NCBI GenBank assembly: GCA_000467715.1
Contig: AJFK01000120.1
Location: 1-64,000 of the forward strand
Direction of reading: 5' to 3'
DNA length: 64,000 bases
Source: Hysterium pulicare CBS 123377
Taxonomy: Eukaryota > Ascomycota > Dothideomycetes > Hysteriales > Hysteriaceae
Shown piece by piece: positions 36,292 to 48,300 of the stretch. Position 1 is the stretch's first letter. Each line of letters starts with the position of its first letter. The translations under genes were made by a program, and so were the position numbers. The notes beneath the pieces are model-generated. The model was given only the letters and a program-made list of their open reading frames with translations. It was not told where the DNA came from and did no database searches.

Positions 36292-37767
36292 CTAATTGTA
36301 TTGCATATACGTCGCCGTAGAGTTGAACTTGAGATTCCCCTTGATAACCTTGTCCACAGCAGCCAAAAAGTCCTTCTCCGTCGCCACCTTCCTCCTCGCC
36401 CGAATAGCAAACATACCCGCCTCAGTAGCCACGCTCCTAAGCTCAGCACCGGTGCTATTTGGACAGAGACGCGAGATAAGTTCCCAACGGATATCTCTCT
36501 CTACACTCATGCTCTTAGCATGAATTCGAAGAATATTAGCTCTGCCCTCCATATCAGGAAGAGAGAATTCGATTTTTCGATCGATACGGCCAGGACGCAT
36601 GAGCGCGGGGTCGAGAGTAGAGGGGCGATTGGTAGCGAACATGACTTTGATGTTACCACGGGAATCGAAACCGTCGAGTTGCGTGATCAGTTCAAGCATA
36701 GTTCGCTGCACTTCGTTGTCGCCTCCAGCTCCATCATCGAAACGCGCGCCACCAATAGCGTCAATTTCGTCGAAGAAAATGATACATGCTTTCTTCGTTC
36801 GTGCCATCTCGAATAGTTCTCGTACCATTCTAGCGCCTTCGCCGACGTATTTCTGGACGAGTTCGGACCCGATGACTCGAATAAAGGTTGCATCTGTTCT
36901 GTTGGCAACCGCTCGAGCGCAGAGCGTCTTGCCGGTTCCAGGGGGTCCGTAGAGAAGAGCGCCTTTTGGTGGGTCGATACCTAGGTTGACGAAACGTTCG
37001 GGAGAGAGGAGAGGCATTTCGACGACTTCGCGGAGTTTCTCAATCTGCTCCTTACAGCCGCCAACGTCGCCGTATGTTACGTCAGGTTTATCTTCTACGG
37101 TCATCATAGTGACTGAAGGGTCGATCTTGGGAGGCAGAGGGAGGAGGATTTGGTATTTGTTTCGGTCAACTCCTACCCGCATCCCCTCCTCGATATCCGT
37201 CGGAGATACTCGCTCACCCAGGTTGACGACGAATTTGGCGATTTGCTTGACGTTGATGACATATTTGCTCTTCTCCGGATCCTTCTCGTCTTGAATGATC
37301 TTTGTACATCGGGCTACCTGTAGTGGTTGCTCTTCTTGCATTCTTTGTCGGTCGGCGGCGATGTCCCATAAATGTGGTGGTGCTAGGCCAGTGTCTGATT
37401 CCTGTGGTATTTGTTAGGGGTCACTCATGGGGTGTTACTAGGTGTCGGGATTAGGTACCTTCACGCCTATCATTCGTTAGCTGAAGCAAGGTAAAAAGGG
37501 CATTATCGAAACTTACCAATCTTCTCATTTATTGTTTGCTGCTTGTCCTTGATCTCCTTCTCGAGCTTCTTCAGCTCCGCCGCGTACGGTGCTGCTCCGT
37601 ATGTCTTCAGCACCTGGATGTCCCTATTCACCTATTAACCATGTCTCCAATATATAGCCATCGGAGACTCACTCATCTGTCAGCGGCGTTATCTTCTTCT
37701 CTTCTATTTCATCGTCGGCGAAGTTCTTCTGGTACTTCTCCCAGCTCGAGCCAGTGGCACTGGGCAT
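36292..37767 (-). CDS. RPT1: 26S proteasome AAA-ATPase subunit Rpt1
   Basis: Rpt1 is one of six ATPases in the base of the 19S regulatory particle and unfolds ubiquitinated substrates. Exons 37767-37673, 37623-37517, 37466-37459 and 37401-36292 give 439 residues. The third exon is only 8 bases (GCGTGAAG); it is required to rebuild the conserved [14 protein letters not shown]. An N-terminal coiled coil ([16 protein letters not shown]) precedes the OB domain. The AAA core has Walker A GPPGTGKT, Walker B IIFFDEID, the arginine-finger region [20 protein letters not shown], and the Rpt1-type C-terminal YMQYN. It is divergent from CCT4. Confidence 0.97.
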
Positions 37768-38103
37768 GTTGACTACTGTGAGCGGGTATCGAGAAGACGG
37801 GCTGGCGTGACAACGAGGAAGAATGTATTCGAAATCGGAGAACTCCTATGAAGAAATGAGGGTACTAGGAGTTGGTGATGTATCAAAGGAGAGCTGATGC
37901 GGGCGTTGATGGAGGAGTGGGTGATGCTGGTCTGTAATCACTATCTGGAGCTTGCCTTGAGGCTCTGCGGAGGATCGGCGTCAAATGTTCCGACGCGCGA
38001 CTTCGAATTTCATCGCGTCGCATAGAAATCTGAAGGCAGCGAGCGGGGACATTCACCACAACAACATTCCCATTCTAGCTCCATTTTGCTTCTTCTTGAC
38101 ACA
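37768..38103. promoter_or_regulatory. Shared divergent promoter, RPT1 / CCT4
   Basis: Only 336 bp separate the two start codons, so the proteasome and chaperonin genes must share control sequence. A palindrome-like CGACGCGCGACTTCG lies near 37990. No known element was identified with certainty. Confidence 0.6.
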
Positions 38104-40016
38104 ATGGCAGCTCAAACTGGAAGTAATACTGGCGGAAATGCTGCATTCAGGGTAATACGGCGCAGTTCGAAGCTATGAAAACAGAAGGCTAACGAGCATC
38201 TAGGATAAAGAAAAGCCCAGGGCTGTGCGGCAAGCGAATATTGTGGCAGCAAGAGGTATAGGACTCTAACTAACAAATGAAAAGATTCGTTGCTAATCGA
38301 GTATTGTATAGCTGTTGCCGATGCTATTCGAACAGTGAGCTCTGTTGAAAAATTTAAGAAGATCGTGAGATACTGATACCAAACCAGTCTCTTGGGCCTA
38401 AAGGAATGGATAAGATGGTATGAACTCCCATAGATGCGTATGCTAGAAGGCATTGACAGTTTACTTCAGATCCAAACCGGCAAAGGCGAAACCCTCATCG
38501 TAAGATTTCAGGACTTTCGATATCAAACCCTCTCAAAAACTTACTATCTCCTAGACAAATGACGGCGCCACCATGCTTAACCAGATGAGCGTCATGCATC
38601 CCTCCGCGAAAATGCTTGTGGATCTTGCACATGCCCAGGATATCGAAGCAGGTGACGGAACAACTTCAGTGGTGGTGATTGCTGGAAGCCTTCTAGGAGC
38701 AGCGGAGCGATTACTGGCAAAGGGTATCCACCCAACCGTCATTTCGGAGTCATTTCAGCGAGCAGCGGCCGCAGCGATTGAAATCCTTACGGACATGTCC
38801 ATACCCATATCACTCTCAGATCGACCTACCCTACTCAAAGCCGCCACAACCGCATTATCATCTAAAATCGTTGCTGAGGAGCCTCAACTACGCAACATGG
38901 CAGTTGACTCCGTTTTGAAGGTCATCGATCCGAAGACAGCGGACAACGTAGATCTGAAGAATATTCGAATCTTGAAAAAGTCCGGTGGAACGATTGAAGA
39001 TAGCGAGATGGTGGATGGACTAGTACTTAACCAAGCAGTGGTGAAGAGTGCCGGCGGACCAACCGTAAAGGAGAAAGCTAGGATTGGCTTAATACAATTT
39101 CAGCTCAGTCCACCTAAACCAGACATGGAGAACCAGATCGTCGTAAATGACTACCGGCAAATGGACAAGATCCTGAAGGAAGAGCGGACGTACTTGCTCA
39201 ACATGGTTAAGAAGATCCAGAAAGCAAAGTGCAATGTTCTTTTCATTCAGAAGTCAATTCTTCGAGACGCAGTAAACGATCTGAGTTTACACTTCCTCTC
39301 AAAATTGAAGATCCTCGTCGTGAAAGATATCGAGCGAGATGAGATTGAATTCATCTGCAAGGTAAGGTTTTGTACCTCATCTTGATGTGCACTTTCGCTA
39401 ACGGAATCAGAGCACGGGCTGCAAACCAATTGCCGATATCGATTCCTTTACAGAAGATAAACTCGGCTCTGCAGATCTCATCGAAGAAGTGCAGAGCTCA
39501 GGCGCTCGCATCGTCAAGGTAACAGGAGTAAAAGCTTCTGCCAAAACCGTATCGATTGTCTGCCGAGGCGCCAACTCCCTTATCCTGGATGAAACCGAGA
39601 GGTCGCTCCATGATGCCCACTGTGCCATCCGCTCTCTCGTGAAGAAGAAAGCTCTCCTCGCCGGCGGTGGCGCCCCTGAAATCGAAATCGCGCACTCTCT
39701 ATCCCAACAGGCGCGCGAACTTACTGGCACGGAGGCGATCTGCTGGAAGGCGTTTGCAGATGCTATGGAAGTCATTCCAACCACGCTTGCGGAGAACGCA
39801 GGTCTAAATAGCATCAAGGTTGTCACAGACCTCAGACATAGACACGCGCAGGGTCAGAGGAATGCAGGCGTTAGCATCAAGACTGGAGGTGTGAAGAATG
39901 ACATTGCAGAGGAGAATGTTCTGCAGCCGCTACTCGTAAGTACGAGCGCAATTGAGCTGGCGGCGGAGACAGTCAAGATGATTTTGAGAATTGATGATAT
40001 TGCTCTGTCAAGATAA
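38104..40016 (+). CDS. CCT4: T-complex chaperonin CCT, delta subunit
   Basis: CCT4 is one of eight subunits of the cytosolic TRiC ring that folds actin and tubulin. Seven exons (38104-38151, 38204-38255, 38312-38334, 38388-38417, 38471-38500, 38555-39361, 39411-40016) close in phase to 531 residues, the normal length. The first five exons are only 23-52 bases. Signatures are [21 protein letters not shown], the ATP-binding GDGTTSVVV, the delta-type [20 protein letters not shown], and [10 protein letters not shown] near the C-terminus. Early intron clustering suits an ancient intron-rich gene. It shares its promoter with RPT1. Confidence 0.96.
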
Positions 40017-41371
40017 AGCATTAGGAGTAGGAACAGGGGATTCTGTATGTTTAAGTAGGTAGAATACCACGTCCATAATGATAAGAGTACTACAGGTTTG
40101 GATGAGGTGGATGTGATATTGAGAGTTACGAGCTTGAACTCGGTACCCCTGCTGGAAGTGACCTTGTCTCTGGGAGGAGATGAGCGGGAAGCTTTAAGTA
40201 TGATACCTACTTTCCTATACTACAACTGAAATTAAATTTTATTTATTTAATTTTTCTCTTTTTCTTTTAAGGCCTTAAAAGGGATATAAGTATCTAGACT
40301 CACCAGAAAAGGTTTCTTGGTTCTATGGGACATGGCCGAACATGTTCACACCTCCGCATCCACACCTACGAAGTTATCCCTCTTGCTCACCGCTATTCTT
40401 GGTTACGACGCCTAATCCACGGGGACTTCACAACAAGCCTTAAAGATGCAAAGAGGTCTCTCCCCCCAGTACTTGATGGATTAATTTCCTACACAACTCG
40501 CCTCCGTCCGGATGTCTTGGGACATGTCCTTCCACGACTAAAAAAGGGAAAGAAGCATTATGCGTTATAGCCAGTGGGCAATCAAATAACCCGATGCTCA
40601 GACATCATGCCTCGTCTCTGCTTCTTGTGTAGAAACAGATGAATGATGCGATATGGCCGGAGGGCTCTTGGGGTTTTGTGAAAATAGAGTTGGGAGTACT
40701 GAAACTTTCGCTGCCGCATTCCGATGGTCGGTAGTTAGTGAGTGCATTGTTTATAAAAGGAATGAGAATGGGAAGAGGTTCAAGAAAATACTCGACGTAT
40801 TGAGATGTATCGTTGACGAGCACGGTGATGAAGATAAGGCGGCTTTGCTGACGAGCATCATCCCCGGAAAACAGACCTAATGCGCGGACGAATTTCTGAG
40901 GCCATGCTTCATGTTTGAAAATATCTTATCTCTTCAAAATCAACTAGTCGCTCAGAATACGATACGAGAAGTAGCGTCCTTGCAGAGTATTAGAGATATG
41001 AAGATTGAACCTCCTGACATTATATTGCTCGGAGACTTTCTTAACGGGCTCCCCGGAAGCGCTGACGGGTGTCGGTCGTGGTCAGTGTAGCGTAATGTCA
41101 CGACCTAAAGAAGAGACTTCCAAGGATACATAGCACTCGTAATGAGGAAAGAATAATTAATTAAAACCTGTGAATTCTAGAGATAATCTTGCTAAGCAGC
41201 GGCGAATAGTTATTGATGACATTAAGAATGTTGCACTCGCCCAAGGCTAGCTTTTGGAGATGAAAAAATACGGGTATATTCAAAACACTTCCTAAAGATA
41301 CACATGCGCCAAACTAATATCCGGCAAGAGCGTCCGGTAAATGTCATCTGGAAGATGTGACTAGATATCTT
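40017..41371. other. Intergenic, 1.36 kb
   Basis: CCT4 and the GT34 gene converge here. An A+T-rich island lies at 40228-40265. Two short ATG-started plus-strand frames (40325-40570, 81 codons; 40653-40880, 75 codons) look more coding-like than background, for example LPPVLDGLISYTTRLRPDVL and FKKILDVLRCIVDEHGDED. They may be remnants of one gene, but I recognise no family and do not call a product. Confidence 0.4.
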
Positions 41372-42359
41372 TCATCTCGATAAACTCTTCATATCTCCCC
41401 AGATAATCTCATTCTTGTATTTGTTCATCAATTGTCCGGTCGGGTCGTCCCCTTGGACATGTGCCCACGCTCCTGCGAAATGTACGACGAATGTGCCAGG
41501 TACCCAAACCTGTTTTCCTTCATCGTAGCACTTTATCTCCTCCGGGAAAGCGTTGATCTGCCATTGAGGGATGCGATGGGCGTGTTTTACAAACGGATCA
41601 TCCGTCTTGAGAAAGTCTCGCATAGACTCCTGGTCGTTCCCGGCGTGTTCGCCATTTTCGCTCTGTTTCTCAGCAGCGTCGTGCAGTTCGCGTACGCGAT
41701 TGAGGAATCCGATTGAGCGAGGGGTAGACCGGACGATGAATGAACCATCATTGAGGCCATTGCTACACAAACAGAATCAGCATCCGAATGTTTGAGCTCA
41801 TTCCTCGAGGTGAGACAGCATAGAGAGTACCTACCAATCGTCGGTGATTAGGAAGTCGACCATATCAGGGTTGGTTACATTCCCCAAATTCTGATTAATT
41901 ATGTCTTCCACTTTTATATCGGTATTCGTTATAAGGGTATCGAAGTCCATCCACCATATCCAGTCGTACTTTCCAGCATTGATAAGTCGCTCAACCATAT
42001 CGAACTTGAGCCATGTTGTCCCGCGTTCTGCATGGGATTCGTAGTCGACGATTAAATCATAGCCGTGTCGTCTTACATAGTCTAGTTGACATAAATTAGC
42101 CCTTGAATGTTTTGGGTTGCAGCAATACCGTACGGTCTTTATTCTTGAGTGAAATATGGATGTAGGACTTCTGATCGGTGATGAAGGTAATAATGGCTAT
42201 TCGCTTGTGATTTGAATGCTTTGTTCCAGTCGTTGAGGTTGGGTTTAACGAGCTTCCATTGTATGCCTCGTCACTACGCTTCACCTGCACGATTAGGTAG
42301 AGAAGAGCCGAGAGCAGTAAGCCCAACATCAGCTTCTGCTTCGGATTGCGCGTCAGCAT
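41372..42359 (-). CDS. Glycosyltransferase family 34 (alpha-1,6-mannosyl/galactosyltransferase type)
   Basis: Exons 42359-42134, 42081-41835 and 41762-41372 join in phase (introns 52 and 72 bp) into 287 residues. It is a type II Golgi protein: a short cytosolic stretch MLTRNPKQK, one membrane anchor LMLGLLLSALLYLIVQV, then the luminal domain. The catalytic block is TWLKFDMVERLINAGKYDW followed by IWWMDFDTLITN, with the DxD metal and nucleotide-sugar site (DFD). CNGLNDGSFIVRST and the C-terminal FVVHFAGAW complete the Mnn10/Gma12 (GT34) signature. A role in mannan or galactomannan elongation is inferred from the family; the exact donor sugar cannot be read from sequence. It is divergent from the GRF-finger gene. 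Confidence 0.9.
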
Positions 42360-42913
42360 CCTGACGAGTATGATGCTCTGATGCAAAACGCTCGAAAAAC
42401 CTAGAAGTGAGAGTTCGGAACATGGCTGGAACGCACAAGATGCCAAGAATAGAAAGGGAGGGTCGGTTTTCGTGGTTCACTATTCTTGCGCGCCGTCAAT
42501 TGGGATGGCTATCGGAATGGCTAGACTCTAGCTCTGTGGCTTTTGAGGCGAGCTGAAAGCGCAACCATTTTAGCAACAATCGACCCGATTGTGAGAGGTC
42601 ATCGTTGACAACATCAATGCCAGTTAGAATGGAGAACGGGATGCTACTGTTAGCACACAGTCAATTGCATAGAGGATCAAATGGAAGTGTTGTTGATGGT
42701 GAAAGGTCACCTCCATTCTTAAAGGTTGGGGTCGGTTCGGACCGGGACTACCGTGCCGAGTAACGCACGTGCCAGCAGTTTCACTGCGGTTTACGTTGGC
42801 CAGCCACACCTTGGTGAACGGGGCTGGGGCAATAATGTTGTGAACTTATATCGCACGAGCGTCGCTTTTGCGGTGCGCTTCCTTACCGACATCACTAAAC
42901 CAATCGTATCACA
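42360..42913. promoter_or_regulatory. Shared divergent promoter, GT34 / GRF-finger gene
   Basis: A 554 bp interval lies between two outward-facing start codons. No binding site is recognised. Some of it may be 5' UTR of either gene. Confidence 0.45.
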
Positions 42914-44166
42914 ATGTCCAACTATCCACGTCGAGGGCCCAAGAAAGGTACCTTTAGCAACGGTACCTGGCTATGTAAGTCACTCCAAGCCTCGTCAGGT
43001 TCATTTTGCGCAACTAACATTCTTAGGTGACTGTGACCCTCGTCTTCCGGCAGACCACTATCAAGTGAAGAAGGAGTCCAAAAACAAGGGACGCTGGTGT
43101 AAGTTTCTACGGACTCAGTCGCTAGGGTGGATCTGACCATGACACCAGTTTATACCTGTAAAAACAAATTTAACGGTGTTGAACCCTGCAGTTTCTGGTT
43201 GTGGGAGTGAGTAAAGCCCGGGCACAAATACCATGTCTCCGTCTTTGTATTTCCGCCATGTATGCTCCCTACCGGAACGCCGCTCCAGTGGCATATCGAA
43301 TGGAGATAGTACGGGCGGAAGTGCCAAGCGGACTCGGGTAGTACCAATATCCCCTTTTCAAAACGTATGCTAATTGTGCTCCCATCATCAGGGAGGAAGC
43401 AAAGGCACGGGAAGGAAATGCAGTCCCCAGCAAATCCAGAACAGAGCCAGGACGAAGTGAAGATGAAGGAGAACCAGCATCGGGAAGGAAGCGTATGCGC
43501 CGAGTCGTGGAAGAGGATGATGAAGAGGATTTTGTACGGCCAACAACTGCTGCAGAGCGTACCTTCAAGCAAGAGCTCGACGAAGCCACGTCAGCCGCGG
43601 AGACTCCGCGGAAGGTCGCTAGGACAGATGCGAACACCACACCTGGAAATCGTAGGGTGTCCTGGTTGGAAGACAGTACTGCTAACGGCCTCCCTACCCC
43701 TCAGACCGAGAGTCGCTTCCCGAAAGATCCATTCTCAACACGCTTTTCTGCTCCGGGAGGATCACTCCTGACGCCTTCTAAGCCCTCCGATGAGGAGATG
43801 CTCCGGGGATACAGGTTGCCCTCTCCCAGCACGACACCAACTCCATCTCGATTCAAAGACGTTGCTCTCGGGGATGAGGATGATTCCCTAGTCAAAAAGG
43901 TCTTCAATCTGCTCCGCGAAACGGATGCAGATATCACCCATGATGCTAAAGACGGCTTGACGCATCTGCTAAGTAAATATTCGCTACAAGCGCAAGGAAT
44001 CGCCAAGGGGCGCGAAATATCCCGACTAGCTATCAAAGCAAAGGATGCAAAGATCACCGAACTCCAGCATCGTGTTAATACTTTGGAAGCCGAATTAGAG
44101 GCAGAAAGAGCTCTCGTAAAGCATATGCAGTGGGAAGCGGAGACGAGCCAGGAACTGGACACTTGA
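42914..44166 (+). CDS. GRF zinc-finger, coiled-coil protein
   Basis: Exons 42914-42974, 43027-43098, 43149-43206 and 43392-44166 splice in phase into 321 residues. A zf-GRF domain occupies residues 20-64: CDCDPRLPADHYQVKKES, then GRWFYTC and CSFWLW, with four zinc-binding Cys. It is assembled from the ends of four exons. In NEIL3, APE2 and TOP3A such fingers bind single-stranded DNA. The middle is acidic and disordered with a possible nuclear signal (GRKRMRRVVEEDDEED). The C-terminal 110 residues are helical and heptad-like ([19 protein letters not shown]). No catalytic domain is present, so it looks like a small adaptor or DNA-binding factor. Function is unproven. Confidence 0.85.
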
Positions 44167-45354
44167 GAGAGCTGTAGTGCGTATAGGAAAGGATCTTGGA
44201 TAAGTCTTTCGAGGTTGATGGGGGAACACCACGAAGCGACCTTGTAAGTATTGGCGGCGCTAGCTAGCTATTTGATTTCTCCTTGCTCTCGATACCCGAA
44301 ATATAGTGCACGCCTTGGTTTCACTTTTCCGCAGCTGCTCCCGATGTTTGTCAAACGAGATTATCTAGCTTGAGATGTGTTACACTCGACTGTTCGGAAT
44401 CCAGGGCCCCTGTCATTGTTTGCCCAACCCTATGAGTCTCGTGACAACCATTTCCCTGAACCGTCTCGAGGTCCTTCCATGGTCGTCTTCCATCAGGGTT
44501 CGTGGAAAAACGGACTTGCATATGGAGTGCGTATTCATGTAGATCCGGATGAAGATAGCAATTCTTGTCCCCGATCACTAATAAGAGACCGTGTATGTAG
44601 CACAAGAATGGAGTCATTCAGGACGCTACAGCGGCTGTTTATAGGTGTTCAATCTGCGAAGGCTGTGACGGGAACTGTTAGATTGTGATTAATGACTGCC
44701 ACGCCGCCTTTCACTCCAGTTCCGAGATGGTGGTTGAGGAAGCGAAAGCTTGGATGGAACAAGCTTTTGGTTGAGCCGTCCATTCCATCACCCTTCGGCC
44801 TGTCAATGCCACTTGTCCGACCCCGTCCATCTCCGCACCCTCACCACACCACACCAGAAACATGTCCAAGCCCCGTGCAACATGCATAAGACCTCCTGCT
44901 AGTTCTCTGCAGCGCCCACGTTGTTCTCTTGTCGCACTTCTCGACGGATGCGCTTTTTGTGCGAGCAAATGCGCATGACGCAATAGCTGCAATGCCTTAT
45001 CTAGCGGGATTTGCACTGCGCGTTTTGTGCGGCCGCCACCAAGACTATGTAAACGTATATCCCCCAAGGACTATCAGAAGCCACATCCTTCCAACTCGTA
45101 ACCAGAAACTTCGCAGCCTCGACACGGTAGGCGACATTTGTCACTTGTGGCTTCTCCACAAGGTTCGCTTTCGATTGATCCTGCCTTAAACTCACTTAAA
45201 TTAACCCATCCCCGTCGTGCCGTCGGCTACTATATCAACGACGTATCACGTTTTCATCTCTGTTTAACCACATTACCTCTTCGCCGGGTTCACCACATAC
45301 CAAGATTGAACATCTTGCACAACGTCCAGCCGTCTTACCCGGGTAGAAATCAAT
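44167..45354. other. Intergenic, 1.19 kb
   Basis: This is the 3' region of the GRF gene and the long promoter of the copper ATPase. Short frames on both strands lack domains. No repeat or RNA gene is seen. Confidence 0.5.
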
Positions 45355-48300
45355 ATGTCACCTAGTACAAGTCCAAAGCGTTTTGCCAGACCGGGTCCCA
45401 GTATTCCCGGCATGGTCACTACCACGATTTTTATATCAAATTTGCATTGCCCTTCATGCATCGACAGTATTCGTGAAGCTTTAGGCCTCCTTCGGCCCAC
45501 TCCAGAGTTCATCTCCCACTCCATCGTCTCGCACTCTGTCGTCATCCGCCATTCCCCTTCTCTTTCAATACAAGATATTTCCGATGCCCTAGAGGTTGCT
45601 GGCTTCGAGATCCACAGCATCTTTCAAGACAACGAGCTCACTTCGCCTGGTCCGATTGAAGTACGAGCCCGTGACCAGTATAGTGCTGAGTGGGGGAACA
45701 GTCTTGAACAGGCGGTCAGAAGGTGGCTACCATCACGAGGAAAAGTTACAGAAGACTCTGAAATGGCAAAGCGACAGAAGCATGTCGAGAAATGTGAGCA
45801 CTGTCAAGCAGAAGAGGGAGGCGTCATGATTGAGAGCAAGAGCGAGAATCGCATACTACTGCACGCTACGGAGACGACGTCGCCATCGTCGGAGAAAGAC
45901 GTCGAAGTCGATACCGAGACTCTCAAACCAGTTTCGCCTGCGGTAGACAATTTCGTCATCGTCGAACAGCCAACAACGCCTGTTCTCTACAAAGCAGTAC
46001 TGGCTATTTCTGGTATGACATGCAGTTCCTGCGTGGGCAGTATTACACATGCAGTTCAGCAGTTACCGTGGGTTCGCTCCGTCGATGTCAATCTTCTGAC
46101 GAACAGCGGTACCGTTGTCTTTGATGGCAAACACCGTGTCCAGGACATTGTCAGCACAGTCGAAGACACCGGATTTGACGCCACCGTCGACAGCGTGGTG
46201 GAGCTCCAGCATCCAGCGCTCAGAAGTCCACCTATCCACCAACTTGATAGATGGACGGCTACCTACGCCGTTGGAGGCATGACATGTAGTTCATGCGTGG
46301 GCAATGTCACCAATGCCCTGGAGGGTTATTCATGGATTGAGAAAGCGGAAGTCAACCTAATCACTAATAGCGCGACAATCGTTTTCCATGGAAAAGAGCA
46401 TATGCCAACCATCCAGGAGGCTATTGAAGACGCCGGCTATGACGCGACTCTTGACAGCGTCATTTCCGAAGAATCGCAGAAAGAAGAGGTTCTTGAAAGA
46501 TCTGTCTCGATATTTGTCACGGGCATGTATTGTCCTCATTGCCCATCTAAAGTGACAAATGCTCTTAGCGAGCGGTTTGGAGAGAAGGTTGAGCTGGTTA
46601 ACCCAAGTTTGTCGGAGAAAATGCCTATTCTGAACATCAAGTATGTGCCGGACCCACCTGGTCTGACGATTCGTCAGATCATACAGACAATATCGAACAT
46701 CGACTCCGATTTCAAGCCAACAATCTACCATCCTCCAACTATCGAGCAGCGCGCGAGCGAGATGCATGCTCACGAAAGACAGCGCATCTTGTACCGACTG
46801 GCCTGGTCTTTTCTTGTCGCAATACCAACTTTTATTATCGGCATTGTTTACATGGACCTGGTGCCGAAAACCGACCCAGTTAGTAAATGGTTTATGACGT
46901 TAGCCTGGGTAGGAAATGTCACCAGGGCCGAGTGGAGTTTATTCATTTTGTCGACCTTGGTCTACTTCTACGGTGCTGATGTATTTCACCGGCGAGCTTT
47001 GAAGCAACTCTGGTTGTTGTGGAGGCGCGGAAGCCGTACTCCTTACTTCCAACGATTTTTCCGTTTCGGTAGTATGGACACGCTTTTGTTCTTGGGCACT
47101 AGTCTCGCATATTGGTCCTCAGTCGCCGAGCTCATAAGAACAGCCCTAAGACAATCTTCGGGCACGAACAACATATACTTTGATACGGTGGTCTTTCTGA
47201 CCTTTTTCATTCTGATTGGGCGTTTCATAGAGGCCTACAGCAAGGCCAAGACTGGAGATGCCGTTAGCGCCTTGAAGAAATTACGGCCAGCTGAGGCTAT
47301 CCTTGTGGACCCGAAATCTGGAGATCTCAAAACTGACACGGATCTCTTAGAGATTGGCGACACTGTAAGAATACCAAACGGCGCCTCTCCTCCTTTCGAC
47401 GGAGTCGTCGTCGACGGCATGGCTGCCTTTGATGAATCGAGTCTAACTGGCGAATCGCGTCCTATCAATAAGGCTTCTGGCGATACTGTCTTTTCTGGTA
47501 CCGTTAACAAAGGCGGACCAATTAAAATCAAGATCATCTCTGTATCTGGCACTTCGATGCTCGATCAGATCATCAACGTCGTCAGAGAAGGCCAGACTCG
47601 CCGTGCGCCAGTCGAGCGAATTGCGGATAAGATTACTCGCGTTTTTGTGCCGACTATCACACTTATCGCTATCGTCGATTGGCTGGTCTGGTTGATCTTA
47701 TGTTACAGTGGCGTCATTCCCAATGACTGGCGCGACGACGATTCTGAACCCTGGTCTTTGTGGGCCCTTCGATTTGCTATAGCTGTTTTCGTTGTTGCAT
47801 GCCCATGTGGAATAGGGCTTGCAGCTCCAACGGCCTTATTTGTAGGGGGCGGGATGGCCGCCAAGTATGGCATCTTAGTGAAAGGTGGTGGAGAAGCCTT
47901 CGAGGAAGCTAGCAAACTCGACTGCATTGTCTTTGACAAGACAGGGACCTTAACTCAAGGCGGTGATCCGGCAGTGACGGATTTCGACGTTGTGGATGGA
48001 CAAGATCAAGAGGCAATTCTAAGCCTCGTCAAGACACTTGAAGAGAGCAGCAGTCATCCCATCGCGAGAGCCCTTGTCTCATTCTGTGCAGCCCACACAC
48101 ATAGGCAGCCCGACGTTCTCGATATTGACGAGATCCCAGGTAGGGGCTTAAAAGGTACCTTCAGACTAACTTCTGAGGACACAACACCTCCGATCTCCGC
48201 AATTATCGGCAACGAGACCTTTATGTCTGATTACAAAGTCGATATATCCGCGGCTGTGTCATCCACCCTCAACACATGGAAATCTCAAGGCAAATCCGTT

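Noticed and set aside
44351-45189. Several 65-118 codon frames on both strands before the copper ATPase
   Set aside because: They overlap one another, lack domains and have no consistent splice signals.
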